Source: Pseudomonadota bacterium
GTDB taxonomy: Bacteria > Pseudomonadota > Gammaproteobacteria > Steroidobacterales > Steroidobacteraceae
NCBI GenBank assembly: GCA_021838635.1
Contig: JAKCDC010000012.1
Location: 1-64,000, forward strand
Direction of reading: 5' to 3'
DNA length: 64,000 nt
In this document: piece after piece, positions 7,742 to 16,601 of the stretch
How positions within the stretch are numbered: position 1 is the stretch's first letter
Layout of the letters: the number at the start of each line of letters is the position of its first letter
Program-made: the position numbers and the translations under genes
Notes under the pieces: generated by a model
Seen by the model: the letters and a program-made list of their open reading frames with translations, nothing else
Database searches by the model: none
Told to the model about the DNA's origin: nothing

Positions 7742-8430
7742 GCCGCGACCTGCTCACCCCCCACCAGGGTGCCCTTGTCCAGGTGCAGCGTCCGCCCGGC
7801 ATGCTCGGCCGCCTTCGGATCATGGGTGACCATGATGATGGTCTTGCCATGCTCACGGTTCAGTTCCTGCAGCAGTCCAAGAACGTCCTCGGCCGACTGC
7901 CGGTCCAGATCGCCCGTCGGCTCATCGCACACCAGCAGTGTCGGATCCGACACGATGGCCCGCGCAATGGCCACGCGCTGCTGCTGTCCGCCGGAGAGCT
8001 CCCCGGGCTTGTGCGTCGCCCGATCGGCGAGTCCGACCAGCTGCAACGCGACACTCGCGTTGCGGCGGCGCTCCTTGCTCGCAAGCTTCGTCAGCAGCAG
8101 CGGCAGCTCCACGTTGCGTTGCGCCGAGAGCATCGGCAGCAGGTTGTAGAACTGGAAGACGAAACCCACATGGGCCGCCCGCCAGCGCGCCAGCTGCCCC
8201 TGAGTCAACCGCTCGATGCGCTCCCCGGCCACCGTCAGCGACCCCTCCGTCGGGCTGTCGAGCCCGCCGATCAGGTTCAACAGCGTCGTCTTGCCCGAAC
8301 CGCTCGGCCCCATCAGCGCCACGAAATCCCCCTCCTGCACGTCCATGTCGATGTGATGCAGCACCTCGATGCGCTGGCGGCCGCGCTCGTAGACCTTGCT
8401 CAGGGAGCGGATTTCGACCAATGCGCCCAT
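7738..8430 (-). CDS. ABC transporter ATP-binding protein, MacB/LolD type
   Basis: This 230-residue cytoplasmic ATPase powers the adjacent permeases. It shows a Walker A motif (GPSGSGKTT, about residue 41), Q-loop region (FVFQFYNLLPMLSAQ), ABC signature (LSGGQQQRVAIARA), Walker B with catalytic Glu (LLVCDEPTGDLD) and the switch His (MVTHDP). The sequence around NLIGGLDSPTEG and FYNLLP is typical of the MacB/LolD/FtsE group, which does mechanotransmission rather than classical import. All catalytic motifs are intact. It lies 6 bases downstream of the adaptor gene and overlaps the first permease. Confidence 0.95.
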   Translation of the reverse strand: MGALVEIRSLSKVYERGRQRIEVLHHIDMDVQEGDFVALMGPSGSGKTTLLNLIGGLDSPTEGSLTVAGERIERLTQGQLARWRAAHVGFVFQFYNLLPMLSAQRNVELPLLLTKLASKERRRNASVALQLVGLADRATHKPGELSGGQQQRVAIARAIVSDPTLLVCDEPTGDLDRQSAEDVLGLLQELNREHGKTIIMVTHDPKAAEHAGRTLHLDKGTLVGGEQVAA

Positions 8431-8436
8431 GTACGT

Positions 8437-9687
8437 TCACTCCCGCTCTATGCTGAGTCGATCTCCGCCGGCGAGACTGCGCGGCGGATCGCGAACCACT
8501 GCACTGCCCGCCGTGATGCCGCTCACCGCCTGCAGTTCCCCGCGCTGCGGACCGAGGGTGACCGGATGCGCCTGTGCCCGTTCGCCCTTGACGGTGAACA
8601 CCACCGTCCGCCCGTCCCGGCGCGCCACGCTCGAGACCGGCACCCACACCATCCCAGACGGCATCCCTGAGCGCGCCGCAGCCGTATCGCGGTGCTGCAG
8701 GAACGATACACGCACCCCCATCTGCGGCAGGATGCGCGGATCCTTGCTCTGCAGCGCCACACGCACGCGCACGGTCGCCTTGCTCTTGTTGGCCGTCGGA
8801 ACGATGGCAATGACGTGTGCCGGAATACGCCAGTTCGGATAGGCATCGAGCACGGCGACGGCCGGCTGGCCGGCGCGCACGCGGTCGATGTAGGCCTCAT
8901 TGACGTCGACATCCACTTCGAGGGAATGCATATCGACGATGGTGGCGATGCCGGTCTGCGTAAAGCCACCGCCGCCGAAGAACGGTGAGATCATCTCCCC
9001 GACCTGCGCCGGCTTGTCGACCACGACACCGGAGAACGGCGCATGCACCACCGTGTAGTTTTCCTGGACCGCGGCGGCCAGGCGCGCCGCGCGCGCCACG
9101 GACACCTCACGCCGTTGCGTCAGGACCTGCGCGGCGAGCGCGCCGGCCTGCGTCTGTGCCTGCTGCAGCGCCTGCTCGGAGACCAGGTGCTGCGCGATCA
9201 ACGCCTGATCGCGCGCCAGATCGCGCCGCGCCTGCACCCACTGCACCTGGTACTGACGCAACTGCGCCTCGGTGGCGAGCACCTGGGCATCGGCCTGCTG
9301 CAGCGCCGCGCGGGTCGCCTTGTCATCGAGCTTGGCGAGCACCTGGCCGCGGTGCACGAACTGCCCTTCCTGGAAATACACGTGGGTCAGCATCCCGGCG
9401 ATCTCCGCCGACACAGTCGCCTCGCGCTCCGCGGTGACGTAACCGCTCGCCTGCAGCACCGCGCTCGAGGTGCCCTGTGGCGCCTCGGCGAGCGTGGTCT
9501 TGACGGGCACGCCGCGCGCGCGGGCGAGGAAGAAGTAAGCGAGCGCGCCGAGCAGCGCCAGCGCGAGCAGCGCACCCACCACGATCCACAGCGTGCGCGG
9601 CGCATGCACCGCCTCGCGCTCACTGCGGTCGATCTTAAGCTGGCCCAACAGCTGATGATTATTGTTGGAGTCCACGTCGCCCGACAT
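8437..9687 (-). CDS. Periplasmic adaptor (HlyD/MacA family), first gene of the export operon
   Basis: This 416-residue protein has an N-terminal cytoplasmic tail, one membrane anchor (about residues 32-54), a biotinyl-lipoyl-like half motif (VSAEIAGMLTHVYFQEGQFV), a long Q/A-rich coiled-coil hairpin (about 115-200), the second lipoyl half (VHAPFSGVVVDKPAQVGEMI) and a beta-barrel/membrane-proximal part. Such adaptors bridge inner-membrane ABC permeases to an outer-membrane TolC-like channel. No channel gene is in the operon, so a TolC encoded elsewhere is implied. The promoter lies just upstream, and GGCGGAGG before the ATG is a strong ribosome binding site. Confidence 0.92.
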   Translation of the reverse strand: MSGDVDSNNNHQLLGQLKIDRSEREAVHAPRTLWIVVGALLALALLGALAYFFLARARGVPVKTTLAEAPQGTSSAVLQASGYVTAEREATVSAEIAGMLTHVYFQEGQFVHRGQVLAKLDDKATRAALQQADAQVLATEAQLRQYQVQWVQARRDLARDQALIAQHLVSEQALQQAQTQAGALAAQVLTQRREVSVARAARLAAAVQENYTVVHAPFSGVVVDKPAQVGEMISPFFGGGGFTQTGIATIVDMHSLEVDVDVNEAYIDRVRAGQPAVAVLDAYPNWRIPAHVIAIVPTANKSKATVRVRVALQSKDPRILPQMGVRVSFLQHRDTAAARSGMPSGMVWVPVSSVARRDGRTVVFTVKGERAQAHPVTLGPQRGELQAVSGITAGSAVVRDPPRSLAGGDRLSIERE

Positions 9688-9756
9688 CCTCCGCCGCTGT
9701 TGTTTTTCCCTCGGTCCCCCGACCGGTCGGAACCAAACGCGTGACTCTGCGCGCGC

Positions 9757-9785
9757 ATATTACGGCTGCGCGGAATTGATGTAAA
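9757..9785 (-). promoter_or_regulatory. Sigma-70-type promoter of the ABC export operon
   Basis: On the minus strand TTTACA (9785-9780) and TAATAT (9762-9757) are separated by exactly 17 bases, close to the TTGACA-N17-TATAAT consensus. Transcription would start near 9750, about 60 bases before the adaptor ATG at 9687. Confidence 0.65.
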
Positions 9786-9851
9786 TCCACACCATGCACG
9801 GAGCATCGCGCGCCGTGCCGGCCCCACCCAGTGTGATGCGTCACGGCGCCC

Positions 9852-9869
9852 GGATGACAGTTGTCACCC
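9852..9869. promoter_or_regulatory. Near-palindrome upstream of the export operon promoter
   Basis: GGATGACA-GT-TGTCACCC has 8-base arms with one mismatch and a core of TGACA-GT-TGTCA. It lies about 70 bases upstream of the -35 box and just after the nagZ stop. The two-base centre is too tight for an RNA hairpin, so a DNA-binding site for a dimeric regulator is more likely. The regulator is unknown. Confidence 0.3.
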
Positions 9870-9880
9870 CGGTGTGCTCC

Positions 9881-10930
9881 TCAGGGCTCGGTCGGATCCA
9901 GTTCGAGCAGCGGTGCGGCGGCGCAGGCCGCCAGCAGCGCCTGCGCCTCGCGCCAGCGCGCCGAGGCCCGAAGCGCTTGCGCGTCCGGGTGCTCACGGCC
10001 GTGCAGGCGGGCCAGACGCACCGCGGAGGCCGGCGCCGGCGTCACCGTCAGTCCGGCCAGCAGTTGCTCGACCGCGGCCCGGTCGTTGCACACCGGCAAC
10101 ATGTCGCAGCCGGCCGCGAGCGCCCGCGCGGCCCGCTCGAGCACCCCGCCGTAGGCCACCGCACCGCCCATCGACAGATCATCGGCGAACACCGCGCCCT
10201 GGAAGCGAAGCTCCCCGCGCAAGACATCCCCGATCCAACAGCGCGAAAAACTCGCCGGCGCCGCGTCCACCGCCGGGAACAGCAAATGTCCCACCATCAC
10301 CGCCGGCAGCCCGTTTGCGATCAGGCGCCGGTAGGGCATCAGGTCACCGTCAAGATCAGCCCGCTCGCGCCGGTCGACCGGCAGTTGCGCGTGCGAGTCG
10401 GCCGTGACCGCCCCATGTCCCGGAAAATGCTTGGCGGTCGCGGCCATCCCCGCCTCGCGCATGCCGTGGGCGTAGGCGCCGGCAAGTTGGCTCACCGCCT
10501 CTGGCCGGCTGTGGAAAGCCCGGTCGGTAATGAAGCTCACACCGTAATCAATATCCACGCACGGGGCGAACGACAGATCGACACCGCAGGCGGCGAGCTC
10601 CGCGGCCATCAGCCAGCCCATCTCCCGGGCGAGCGCCAGCCCCGCGCGGGCTTGAAGGTCGAACTGCCGGCCGATGCGCCGCGCCGCCGGCAGCGGCGAG
10701 AACCCCGCGCGGAAGCGCTGCACCCGGCCGCCCTCGTGGTCGACCGCGACCAGGAGTCTCGGGGTGCGCAGCGCATGGATCGACTGCACCAGGGCAGTCA
10801 GCTGCGGCGGGTCGAGGTAGTTGCGGGTGAACAGGATCACGCCGCCGACCAGCGGATGCGCCAGCAACGTCCGTTCCTCGTCCGTCAGCGCCGTGCCGGT
10901 CAGATCGATCATCAGCGGCCCGAGCGTCAT
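9881..10930 (-). CDS. nagZ: Beta-N-acetylhexosaminidase (peptidoglycan recycling)
   Basis: This 349-residue glycoside hydrolase family 3 enzyme removes N-acetylglucosamine from GlcNAc-1,6-anhydro-muramyl peptides in the cytoplasm during cell-wall recycling. Visible signatures are the N-terminal PLMIDLTGTALTDEE, VAVDHEGGRVQRF, and KHFPGHGAVTADSHAQLP, the NagZ loop carrying the catalytic His/Asp dyad. The length matches the family. The ATG overlaps the rlmD stop by 4 bases, so it is the distal gene of the rpoE-to-nagZ direction operon. Confidence 0.93.
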   Translation of the reverse strand: MTLGPLMIDLTGTALTDEERTLLAHPLVGGVILFTRNYLDPPQLTALVQSIHALRTPRLLVAVDHEGGRVQRFRAGFSPLPAARRIGRQFDLQARAGLALAREMGWLMAAELAACGVDLSFAPCVDIDYGVSFITDRAFHSRPEAVSQLAGAYAHGMREAGMAATAKHFPGHGAVTADSHAQLPVDRRERADLDGDLMPYRRLIANGLPAVMVGHLLFPAVDAAPASFSRCWIGDVLRGELRFQGAVFADDLSMGGAVAYGGVLERAARALAAGCDMLPVCNDRAAVEQLLAGLTVTPAPASAVRLARLHGREHPDAQALRASARWREAQALLAACAAAPLLELDPTEP

Positions 10931-12279
10931 CCGTGCGCCCCTCGCGGCCCGGACAGCAATGCCAGCGACTCGACATGCCCGGTATGGGGAAACATGTCGA
11001 TGACGCCGGCGGCCTCGAGCGTCAATCCGTGCTCGTGCACCAGGATGCCAAGATCGCGGGCGAGACTGCCCGGATGACAGGAAATGTACAGCACGCGCTG
11101 CGGCCGCAGCGCCGCGACCGCGCCGAGCACTTCGCGCGCGCCGACCCGCGGCGGATCGAGCAACACGTGGCGGTAGCCGCCGCGCAGCCAGGGGGCCTGC
11201 GGGTCGGGTGCGACGGACAGATCCGCGACGTGAAATTCGGCGTTGGTGATGCCGTTGCGCGCCGCGTTCCCGCGGGCCCGTTCGATCAATGCCGCCTCGC
11301 CTTCCACCCCGACCACGCGCGCCCCGGAGCGCGCCAGCGGCAGTGTGAAGTTGCCCAGTCCGCAGTACAGATCGAGCACCGCATCGCCCCGCGCCGGCGC
11401 GAGCAGCTCGATCGCCCGCGCCACCAGCGCGCGGTTGATCGGGCCGTTGACCTGCACGAAATCGCTCGGCTGGAACTGAAGCCGCAGATCAAACGGCGGC
11501 AGCGTGTAGTAAAGCGGCTCGCTCGATGCGGCCGGCTCCAGCGCCTCGATGCTCTGCAGGCCGCCGGGCTGCAGGTAGATACGCGCGCCGTGGCGCGCGG
11601 CGAACGCACACAGCCGCTCCCGGTCGGCGGCCGAGGGCGGCGTGAGCACCCGCAGCACCAGCGCGGTAACGTTGTCGGCCACGGCCACTTCGATCTGCGG
11701 CAGGTGCTGGCGGATCTCGAGCGCCCCGATGAGCTCAGCGAGCGGCTCGAGCCACTCGCTCACCGGGGACGCGAGCACATCGCAGTGATGCACGTCCGCG
11801 ACATAGGGTGCGCTGCGCTCGCGGAAGCCGACCACGACGCGACCCTTCTTCGCAACGTACTTCACTCCAAGACGCGCCCGGCGCCGGTAACCCCACACCG
11901 GACCGGCGAGCGGCTCGAACCAGCGTGGACACGACACGCGCGCCAGACGCTCCAGGTTGTCCGCCAGCTCGGTCTGTTTCAGCGCAAGCTGCGCGTCGCT
12001 CGAGAGGTGCTGCAGCAGACAGCCGCCGCACACCCCGAAATGCGCACAGCGCGGCGTCACGCGCGCCGCGGCGGGCTCGAGCACCTCCAACAGACGGCCC
12101 TCATCGTGCTGCCGATGGCGCCGCGTGCGCACGAAGCGCACCGACTCTCCGGGCAGCGCGCCGGGGATGAACACGGTCTTGCCCTCGCGCACGATCCCCT
12201 CGCCCTCGTGCGTCAGCGCCGCCACGCGGGCGCACTCCTGCGCGGCCGGTTCCAGGCGCGCGCTGCGCGAACGGCTCAT
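10927..12279 (-). CDS. rlmD: 23S rRNA (uracil-1939-C5)-methyltransferase
   Basis: This 450-residue RumA-type enzyme uses SAM and a 4Fe-4S cluster. An N-terminal TRAM domain (HEGEGIVREGKTVFIPGAL) is followed by the cluster cysteines in CAHFGVCGGCLLQH, the SAM site VLDLYCGLGNFTLPLA, and the motif YISCHPGSLARD with the nucleophilic Cys. A DPPR motif (VLLDPPRVGAREVL) is also present. It overlaps nagZ downstream and the exonuclease gene upstream by 4 bases each. The other RumA-like enzymes (RlmC, TrmA) lack this combination of TRAM and cluster residues. Confidence 0.93.
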   Translation of the reverse strand: MSRSRSARLEPAAQECARVAALTHEGEGIVREGKTVFIPGALPGESVRFVRTRRHRQHDEGRLLEVLEPAAARVTPRCAHFGVCGGCLLQHLSSDAQLALKQTELADNLERLARVSCPRWFEPLAGPVWGYRRRARLGVKYVAKKGRVVVGFRERSAPYVADVHHCDVLASPVSEWLEPLAELIGALEIRQHLPQIEVAVADNVTALVLRVLTPPSAADRERLCAFAARHGARIYLQPGGLQSIEALEPAASSEPLYYTLPPFDLRLQFQPSDFVQVNGPINRALVARAIELLAPARGDAVLDLYCGLGNFTLPLARSGARVVGVEGEAALIERARGNAARNGITNAEFHVADLSVAPDPQAPWLRGGYRHVLLDPPRVGAREVLGAVAALRPQRVLYISCHPGSLARDLGILVHEHGLTLEAAGVIDMFPHTGHVESLALLSGPRGAHG

Positions 12280-13052
12280 GCGAGCGCGTCCCAGGCCGCG
12301 AGAAATTGCGCGAAGTGCGGCTGCTCGCCGCTGCGCAGCAGCGCACGCAGGCGCTCGAGTTCACCCTGGTGCGCCTCGCGGCTCAGCCGACCGCGCAGCA
12401 GCTCGAAACGCAGGTACACCAGGTAGGTGTTGAGCACGTCCGTCTCGCAGTAGCGGCGGATCCCGGTCAGATCGCCCGCCTGGTAGGCGTCCCACACCTG
12501 CGCCCCGGAGAAGCCGAGCTTGCCGGGAAAACCAAGCAGCTGCGCGATGTGCTCCAGCGAGACGCGCCCGCGGCCCTGAAAGCCCGACAACACGTCCATC
12601 AGGTCGAGGTGCCGCCAGTGGAAACGGCTGAGGTAGTTGTTGTAGCGGAAGGCCGGATCGCAATCCCCGGTCTCCCAGAAGCGCGGCGCCTGCACCCCGG
12701 CGGCAAGCGCCCGATAGGTGAGCACCGGCAGGTCGAACCCCGAACCGTTCCAGGAAATCAGCTCCGGGGAGAACCGCTCGATGCCCTCGAAGAACCGCTC
12801 GATGAGCTCACGCTCGCCGGCCTGCTCATCGCCCAAGCTCCACACCTTGAGCGAATCGCCGCGGCGCAGCACGCAGGAAATCGCCACCACCCGGTGCTGC
12901 TCGTGGGAGAGAAACTCCCCACCGGAGGCCTGGCGGCGCAGCGCGTACATGGCTTTGGCGACCGCCGCATCGCTCAGCCCCTCAAGGCCATACAGCCGCC
13001 GCCCGAGGGCGACGTCCGGCACGGTTTCGATATCGAACACCAGACAGTTCAT
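12276..13052 (-). CDS. Predicted 3'-5' exonuclease (DNA polymerase B-like exonuclease domain)
   Basis: This 258-residue protein opens with MNCLVFDIETVPD, the ExoI motif with the first Asp/Glu pair. It continues with WNGSGFDLPVLTYRAL (ExoII region), FRYNNYLSRFHWRHLDLMDVL and a late CETDVLNTYLVYLRFE motif supplying the last Asp. This is the DEDDy-type DNA_pol_B_exo2 family of stand-alone exonucleases. The start at 13052 was chosen because the DIET motif then sits seven residues in, as is usual; a longer frame adds only seven unconvincing residues. The nucleic-acid substrate is not known for the family. Confidence 0.82.
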   Translation of the reverse strand: MNCLVFDIETVPDVALGRRLYGLEGLSDAAVAKAMYALRRQASGGEFLSHEQHRVVAISCVLRRGDSLKVWSLGDEQAGERELIERFFEGIERFSPELISWNGSGFDLPVLTYRALAAGVQAPRFWETGDCDPAFRYNNYLSRFHWRHLDLMDVLSGFQGRGRVSLEHIAQLLGFPGKLGFSGAQVWDAYQAGDLTGIRRYCETDVLNTYLVYLRFELLRGRLSREAHQGELERLRALLRSGEQPHFAQFLAAWDALA

Positions 13053-13069
13053 AGATTGCGCAGATCCTC

Positions 13070-13471
13070 TCACTCAGTGTGCGCACTCGGGAGTGCCCGC
13101 AGCAGCACCGCAACCGCCACGACGAGCCCCGCCTCGTCGGTGAGCGTCACGTGGCCCTCCCCGATGCCGAGCGCGCGGCGCACCCGCTCGCCGCGCTCGG
13201 AGTACACCACTTCGGGCTTGCCGAGGCGGTTCTGCACCACCCCGACGTCGCGGATCCATACCCCGTTGGCAAAGCCCGTCCCCATCGCCTTGACGATCGC
13301 CTCCTTGGCGGCAAAGCGCATCGCGAGGAAGCGCTGTGGCCGGCGCGTGCGGGCCAGTTGGGTGCGCTCGACAGGCATCAGCAGCCGCTCGATAAAGCGC
13401 TCGCCGTGTCGCTCGAGCACCCCATCGATCCGCTCGGCCTTGAGCACATCGATGCCGATACCGAAGATCAT
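13070..13471 (-). CDS. acpS: Holo-[acyl-carrier-protein] synthase
   Basis: This 133-residue enzyme transfers 4'-phosphopantetheine from CoA to apo-[15 protein letters not shown] carries the first metal-binding Asp, and [15 protein letters not shown] is the WxxKEAxxKA-type motif with the second acidic ligand. Family length and both signatures are intact. Its ATG overlaps the pdxJ stop by 4 bases, the common pdxJ-acpS arrangement. Confidence 0.95.
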   Translation of the reverse strand: MIFGIGIDVLKAERIDGVLERHGERFIERLLMPVERTQLARTRRPQRFLAMRFAAKEAIVKAMGTGFANGVWIRDVGVVQNRLGKPEVVYSERGERVRRALGIGEGHVTLTDEAGLVVAVAVLLRALPSAHTE

Positions 13472-14202
13472 GCGCGCGCCGCATCGAGTAGCGCGCGCAT
13501 CTGGCGCACGGCCGCGGGCAGTCCGTCGAACACCGCGCGCGCGATGATGGCGTGCCCAATGTTCAGCTCGACGATCGGACCGATCGCGGCCACCGGCTGC
13601 ACGTTGTGGTAGTCGAGTCCGTGGCCGGCGTGCACCGTCAGGCCGAGCCGCGCGGCGTGCTGCGCGCCGGTGGCGAGTCGCTCAAGCTCGCGGGCCCTCC
13701 CCGCACCGCCCGCCTCGGCGTACGCGCCGGTATGCAGTTCGATCGCCGGGGCGCCGGCGCGCGCGCTCGATTCGATCTGGGCGGGGTCCGGATCGATGAA
13801 CAGCGCCACCTGCACGCCGCTCGCGCTGAGCCGCGCGACCGCCTCGCGCACCCGCGCCAGCTGTCCGGTGACGTCAAGGCCGCCCTCGGTGGTGAGTTCC
13901 TGACGCTTCTCCGGCACCAGACAGCACTGCGGCGGGCGGACCTCGCAGGCGATGCCGATCATCTCCTCGGTCACGGCCATCTCCAGGTTCATGGCGGTCT
14001 TGAGCAGTCCGCGCAAGGTGCGCACGTCCGCATCCTGGATGTGGCGGCGATCCTCGCGCAGGTGCAGCGTGATGCTGTCGGCGCCGGCGCGCTCGGCCTC
14101 GAGCGCGGCGTGCACCGGGTCGGGTTCGCGGCCGCGCCGCGCCTGGCGCAGCGTCGCGACGTGATCGATGTTCACGCCGAGGGCGATCGGGGAATGGCTC
14201 AC
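13468..14202 (-). CDS. pdxJ: Pyridoxine 5'-phosphate synthase
   Basis: This 244-residue TIM-barrel enzyme makes pyridoxine 5'-phosphate from 1-deoxyxylulose 5-phosphate and 3-amino-2-oxopropyl phosphate. [17 protein letters not shown] at the N-terminus is the family signature. [15 protein letters not shown] and [12 protein letters not shown] are the other conserved blocks, with catalytic His and Glu residues. A 41-base gap separates it from recO upstream. Length is as expected. Confidence 0.95.
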   Translation of the reverse strand: MSHSPIALGVNIDHVATLRQARRGREPDPVHAALEAERAGADSITLHLREDRRHIQDADVRTLRGLLKTAMNLEMAVTEEMIGIACEVRPPQCCLVPEKRQELTTEGGLDVTGQLARVREAVARLSASGVQVALFIDPDPAQIESSARAGAPAIELHTGAYAEAGGAGRARELERLATGAQHAARLGLTVHAGHGLDYHNVQPVAAIGPIVELNIGHAIIARAVFDGLPAAVRQMRALLDAARA

Positions 14203-14243
14203 GGGGTTCTCCGCCGGACTTCAGGCGCCCCCACAGCGGGGAC

Positions 14244-14996
14244 TCATGGCGGCATTTTCCCGTAGCGGGCGGTCGGATGCGACCCCTGCTTCAGGGCCCG
14301 GGCCACACGCCGCGTGGCGAGCTCGCGCCCCTCGAGACACTCCGCGAGCGCCGCGGCGAGCAGTACCCGGGCATCGGCGCATGTGCGCGCGGCCTGCAGA
14401 TCGCCGCGCGCGAGCGCCTGCAGCGCGTGTCCGGCGAGCGCCCCGGGCTCCTCGCCGGGGACCCGGTAGAGTCCCTGGGCGGGCCGGAAGCGGTAGAAGC
14501 CCTCCGGCTCGATCGCCTGCCCGCCGGCCTCGGTGCTCAGATCGAGTCCGTAGCCGACCGCACTCAGCAGCTCGAGCTCAAAGCGTCGCAACACCGCCTC
14601 GATCGCCTCAGCGGTCCGCAGCCGCGCCAGTGCAGTGGCGTAGGCGTCAAAGAGCTCCGGGGCCGCATCGTGACGCAACGTCAGCTTCAGCAGCAGCTCA
14701 TTGAGATAGAACGCGCTCATCACGCACGCGGCCGGCAGCGGCGTGGCCGGCGCGACGCACTCCGCCGCGGTGAGTTGCCCGGCCTCGCGGCCCTGGGTGA
14801 AGGACACGAGCAGCGGCTGAAACGGTTGCAGCACCGCGGCAAGGCGCGACTTCGGGCCGCTTACGCCGCGGGCGAACAGCGTCAGGCGCCCCTCGGCCCG
14901 GACCAGCACCTCCAGAATCCGTCCGCTCTCGCGGTACGGCCGATGATGCAGCAGGTAGGCCGGCGCGAGGTGGACGCGGCGGGCCGAGCCGCTCAT
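14244..14996 (-). CDS. recO: DNA repair protein RecO
   Basis: This 250-residue protein anneals SSB-coated single strands and loads RecA with RecR. It begins with an OB-fold (APAYLLHHRPYRESGRIL, RLTLFARGVSGPKSR), followed by the helical domain containing SAFYLNELLLKLTLRHD. The C-terminal zinc-binding cysteines of some RecO proteins are not evident, as in other gammaproteobacteria. The start at 14996 gives an ATGA overlap with the era stop and places the OB-fold at the N-terminus; upstream codons in the same frame belong to era. Confidence 0.9.
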   Translation of the reverse strand: MSGSARRVHLAPAYLLHHRPYRESGRILEVLVRAEGRLTLFARGVSGPKSRLAAVLQPFQPLLVSFTQGREAGQLTAAECVAPATPLPAACVMSAFYLNELLLKLTLRHDAAPELFDAYATALARLRTAEAIEAVLRRFELELLSAVGYGLDLSTEAGGQAIEPEGFYRFRPAQGLYRVPGEEPGALAGHALQALARGDLQAARTCADARVLLAAALAECLEGRELATRRVARALKQGSHPTARYGKMPP

Positions 14997-15907
14997 GAGT
15001 CGAGGCCCAGATCCTTCAGCGCACGCGCATTGTCGGCCCAGTTCTCGCGCACCTTGACCCACAGCGTCAGGTGCAGCCGTTCCCCGAGCAGCGCGTTCAG
15101 CGTCCGGCGGGCGGAACTGCCGACCCGCTTCAGCCGCTCCCCACCGCCACCGATGACGATCGGCTTCTGTCCTTCGCGGTCGACCCAGATCACCACGTCC
15201 ACCGCAAGCTGACCGTCCTCGTGGTGCATCCGCTCGACCTCGACGGCGATGCCGTAGGGGACCTCCTGGTTCAACTCCAGGGTGAGCTTCTCGCGCACCG
15301 TCTCGGCGATGCGAAAGGCCGTGCCGCGATCGGTGAGCGTGTCGCGGGCAAAGAGCGGCGGGGACTCCGGCAGCTGCGCGGCGATGGTGCGGATCAGATC
15401 CTCAAGACCGTGCCCCTTCAGCGCCGAGACCGGCACGAGCGCGATGAACGGATGGCGCGCGTTGAGCTCGGCCAGATACGGCAGCAGCCGCTCGCGCGGG
15501 CGGACCTGATCGACCTTGTTGACCACGGCGATCGCCGGACGGCGCGCGTGCGCGATGCGCTCGAGCGCGAGTTCGTCCTCCCCGTTCCAGCTCATGGCCT
15601 CGAGCACCAGCACCGCCACGTCCGCATCGGCTAGCGCCGAGGTCGCCGTCCGGTTCATCGCCTTGTTCAGCGCCCGACGCGCCTGGCGGTGCAGTCCCGG
15701 GGTGTCGACGAAGGCGATCTGGGCGTCGGGACGCTGCACCAGGCCGAGGATGCGGTGCCGGGTCGTCTGCGGCCGCGGCGTGACGATGCTGACCTTGGTG
15801 CCCACCAGCGCATTGAGCAGCGTCGACTTGCCGACATTGGGCCGGCCGACGAGCGCCGCGAAGCCGCAGCGCAGCAGCGGCGTCGCGCCTTCAGGCTGAT
15901 CGCTCAT
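14993..15907 (-). CDS. era: GTPase Era
   Basis: This 304-residue GTPase assists 16S rRNA maturation and 30S assembly. The G1 motif GRPNVGKSTL, switch region TPRPQTTRHRILG, G3 DTPGLH and G4 NKVD are present. A KH domain near the C-terminus has GQKPIVIGGGGERLKRVG and LWVKVRENWADN. The start at 15907 (MSDQPEG) lies inside the 3' end of rnc, a 17-base overlap, the usual rnc-era coupling. An upstream extension of the frame is rnc in another frame. Confidence 0.95.
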   Translation of the reverse strand: MSDQPEGATPLLRCGFAALVGRPNVGKSTLLNALVGTKVSIVTPRPQTTRHRILGLVQRPDAQIAFVDTPGLHRQARRALNKAMNRTATSALADADVAVLVLEAMSWNGEDELALERIAHARRPAIAVVNKVDQVRPRERLLPYLAELNARHPFIALVPVSALKGHGLEDLIRTIAAQLPESPPLFARDTLTDRGTAFRIAETVREKLTLELNQEVPYGIAVEVERMHHEDGQLAVDVVIWVDREGQKPIVIGGGGERLKRVGSSARRTLNALLGERLHLTLWVKVRENWADNARALKDLGLDS

Positions 15908-16601
15908 CGGAGTGTTTTCCAATCGTGTCCAAAATACGTTCTGCCGCCTCCTGCTCGGCGCGCCGGCGACTCGAGCCGCGGCCGCGCATGCACACCGAGA
16001 GGTCCTCGACCGCACAACTGACCTCAAAGGTCTGGGCGTGCGGCTCGCCCTCGACGCGCTCGACCGCATACTGCGGCAGCGCGAGTCCGCGCGACTGCAG
16101 GTACTCCTGCAGGCGGGTTTTCGGGTCCTTCAGCGCCGCCGGCGGTGGCAGCGCCTCGATGTGCCCCGCGAGCGCCGCGAGGATGAACTCGGCGGCCGCC
16201 TCGAGCCCGGCATCGAGAAACAGCGCCCCGCAGAGCGCCTCGAAGGCATCGGCGAGGATCGACTGGCGGCGAAAGCCGCCGGTTTTCAGCTCCCCGGAAC
16301 CGAGCTGCAGCACCTCACCGATGCCGAGCGCCGCGGCCACCTCGGCGAGCGGCTCGGCGCTGACCAGCCGGGCGCGCAGGCGGCTCAGATCGCCCTCATC
16401 CGCCTGGCCGAAGCGCGCGAACAGATGCCGCGTGATGACCAGATTCAGCACCGAGTCGCCGAGGAACTCCAGCCGCTCGTTGTTCGTCCCCGAGGCGCTG
16501 CGGTGCGTGAGCGCGGCGCGAAACAGCGCCGCCTCGCGCGGCGTGTGCTTAAGTTGCGCGCGCACCCAGCGCTCAGGCCACTCTGTGTTATCCACCGCCA
16601 C
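15891..16601 (-). CDS. rnc: Ribonuclease III
   Basis: This 236-residue double-strand-specific endoribonuclease processes rRNA and mRNA. The RNase III signature NERLEFLGDSVLNLV holds the metal-binding Glu and Asp, and ILADAFEALCGALFLDAG is the second catalytic block. A dsRNA-binding domain follows (DPKTRLQEYLQSRGLALPQY to RGSSRRRAEQEAAERIL). It overlaps the DUF4845 gene upstream by 14 bases and era downstream. Confidence 0.95.
   Translation of the reverse strand: MAVDNTEWPERWVRAQLKHTPREAALFRAALTHRSASGTNNERLEFLGDSVLNLVITRHLFARFGQADEGDLSRLRARLVSAEPLAEVAAALGIGEVLQLGSGELKTGGFRRQSILADAFEALCGALFLDAGLEAAAEFILAALAGHIEALPPPAALKDPKTRLQEYLQSRGLALPQYAVERVEGEPHAQTFEVSCAVEDLSVCMRGRGSSRRRAEQEAAERILDTIGKHSDERSA

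Noticed and set aside
9794-11077. Plus-strand frame of 427 codons opposite nagZ
   Set aside because: Antisense shadow of nagZ; no homology-like motifs.
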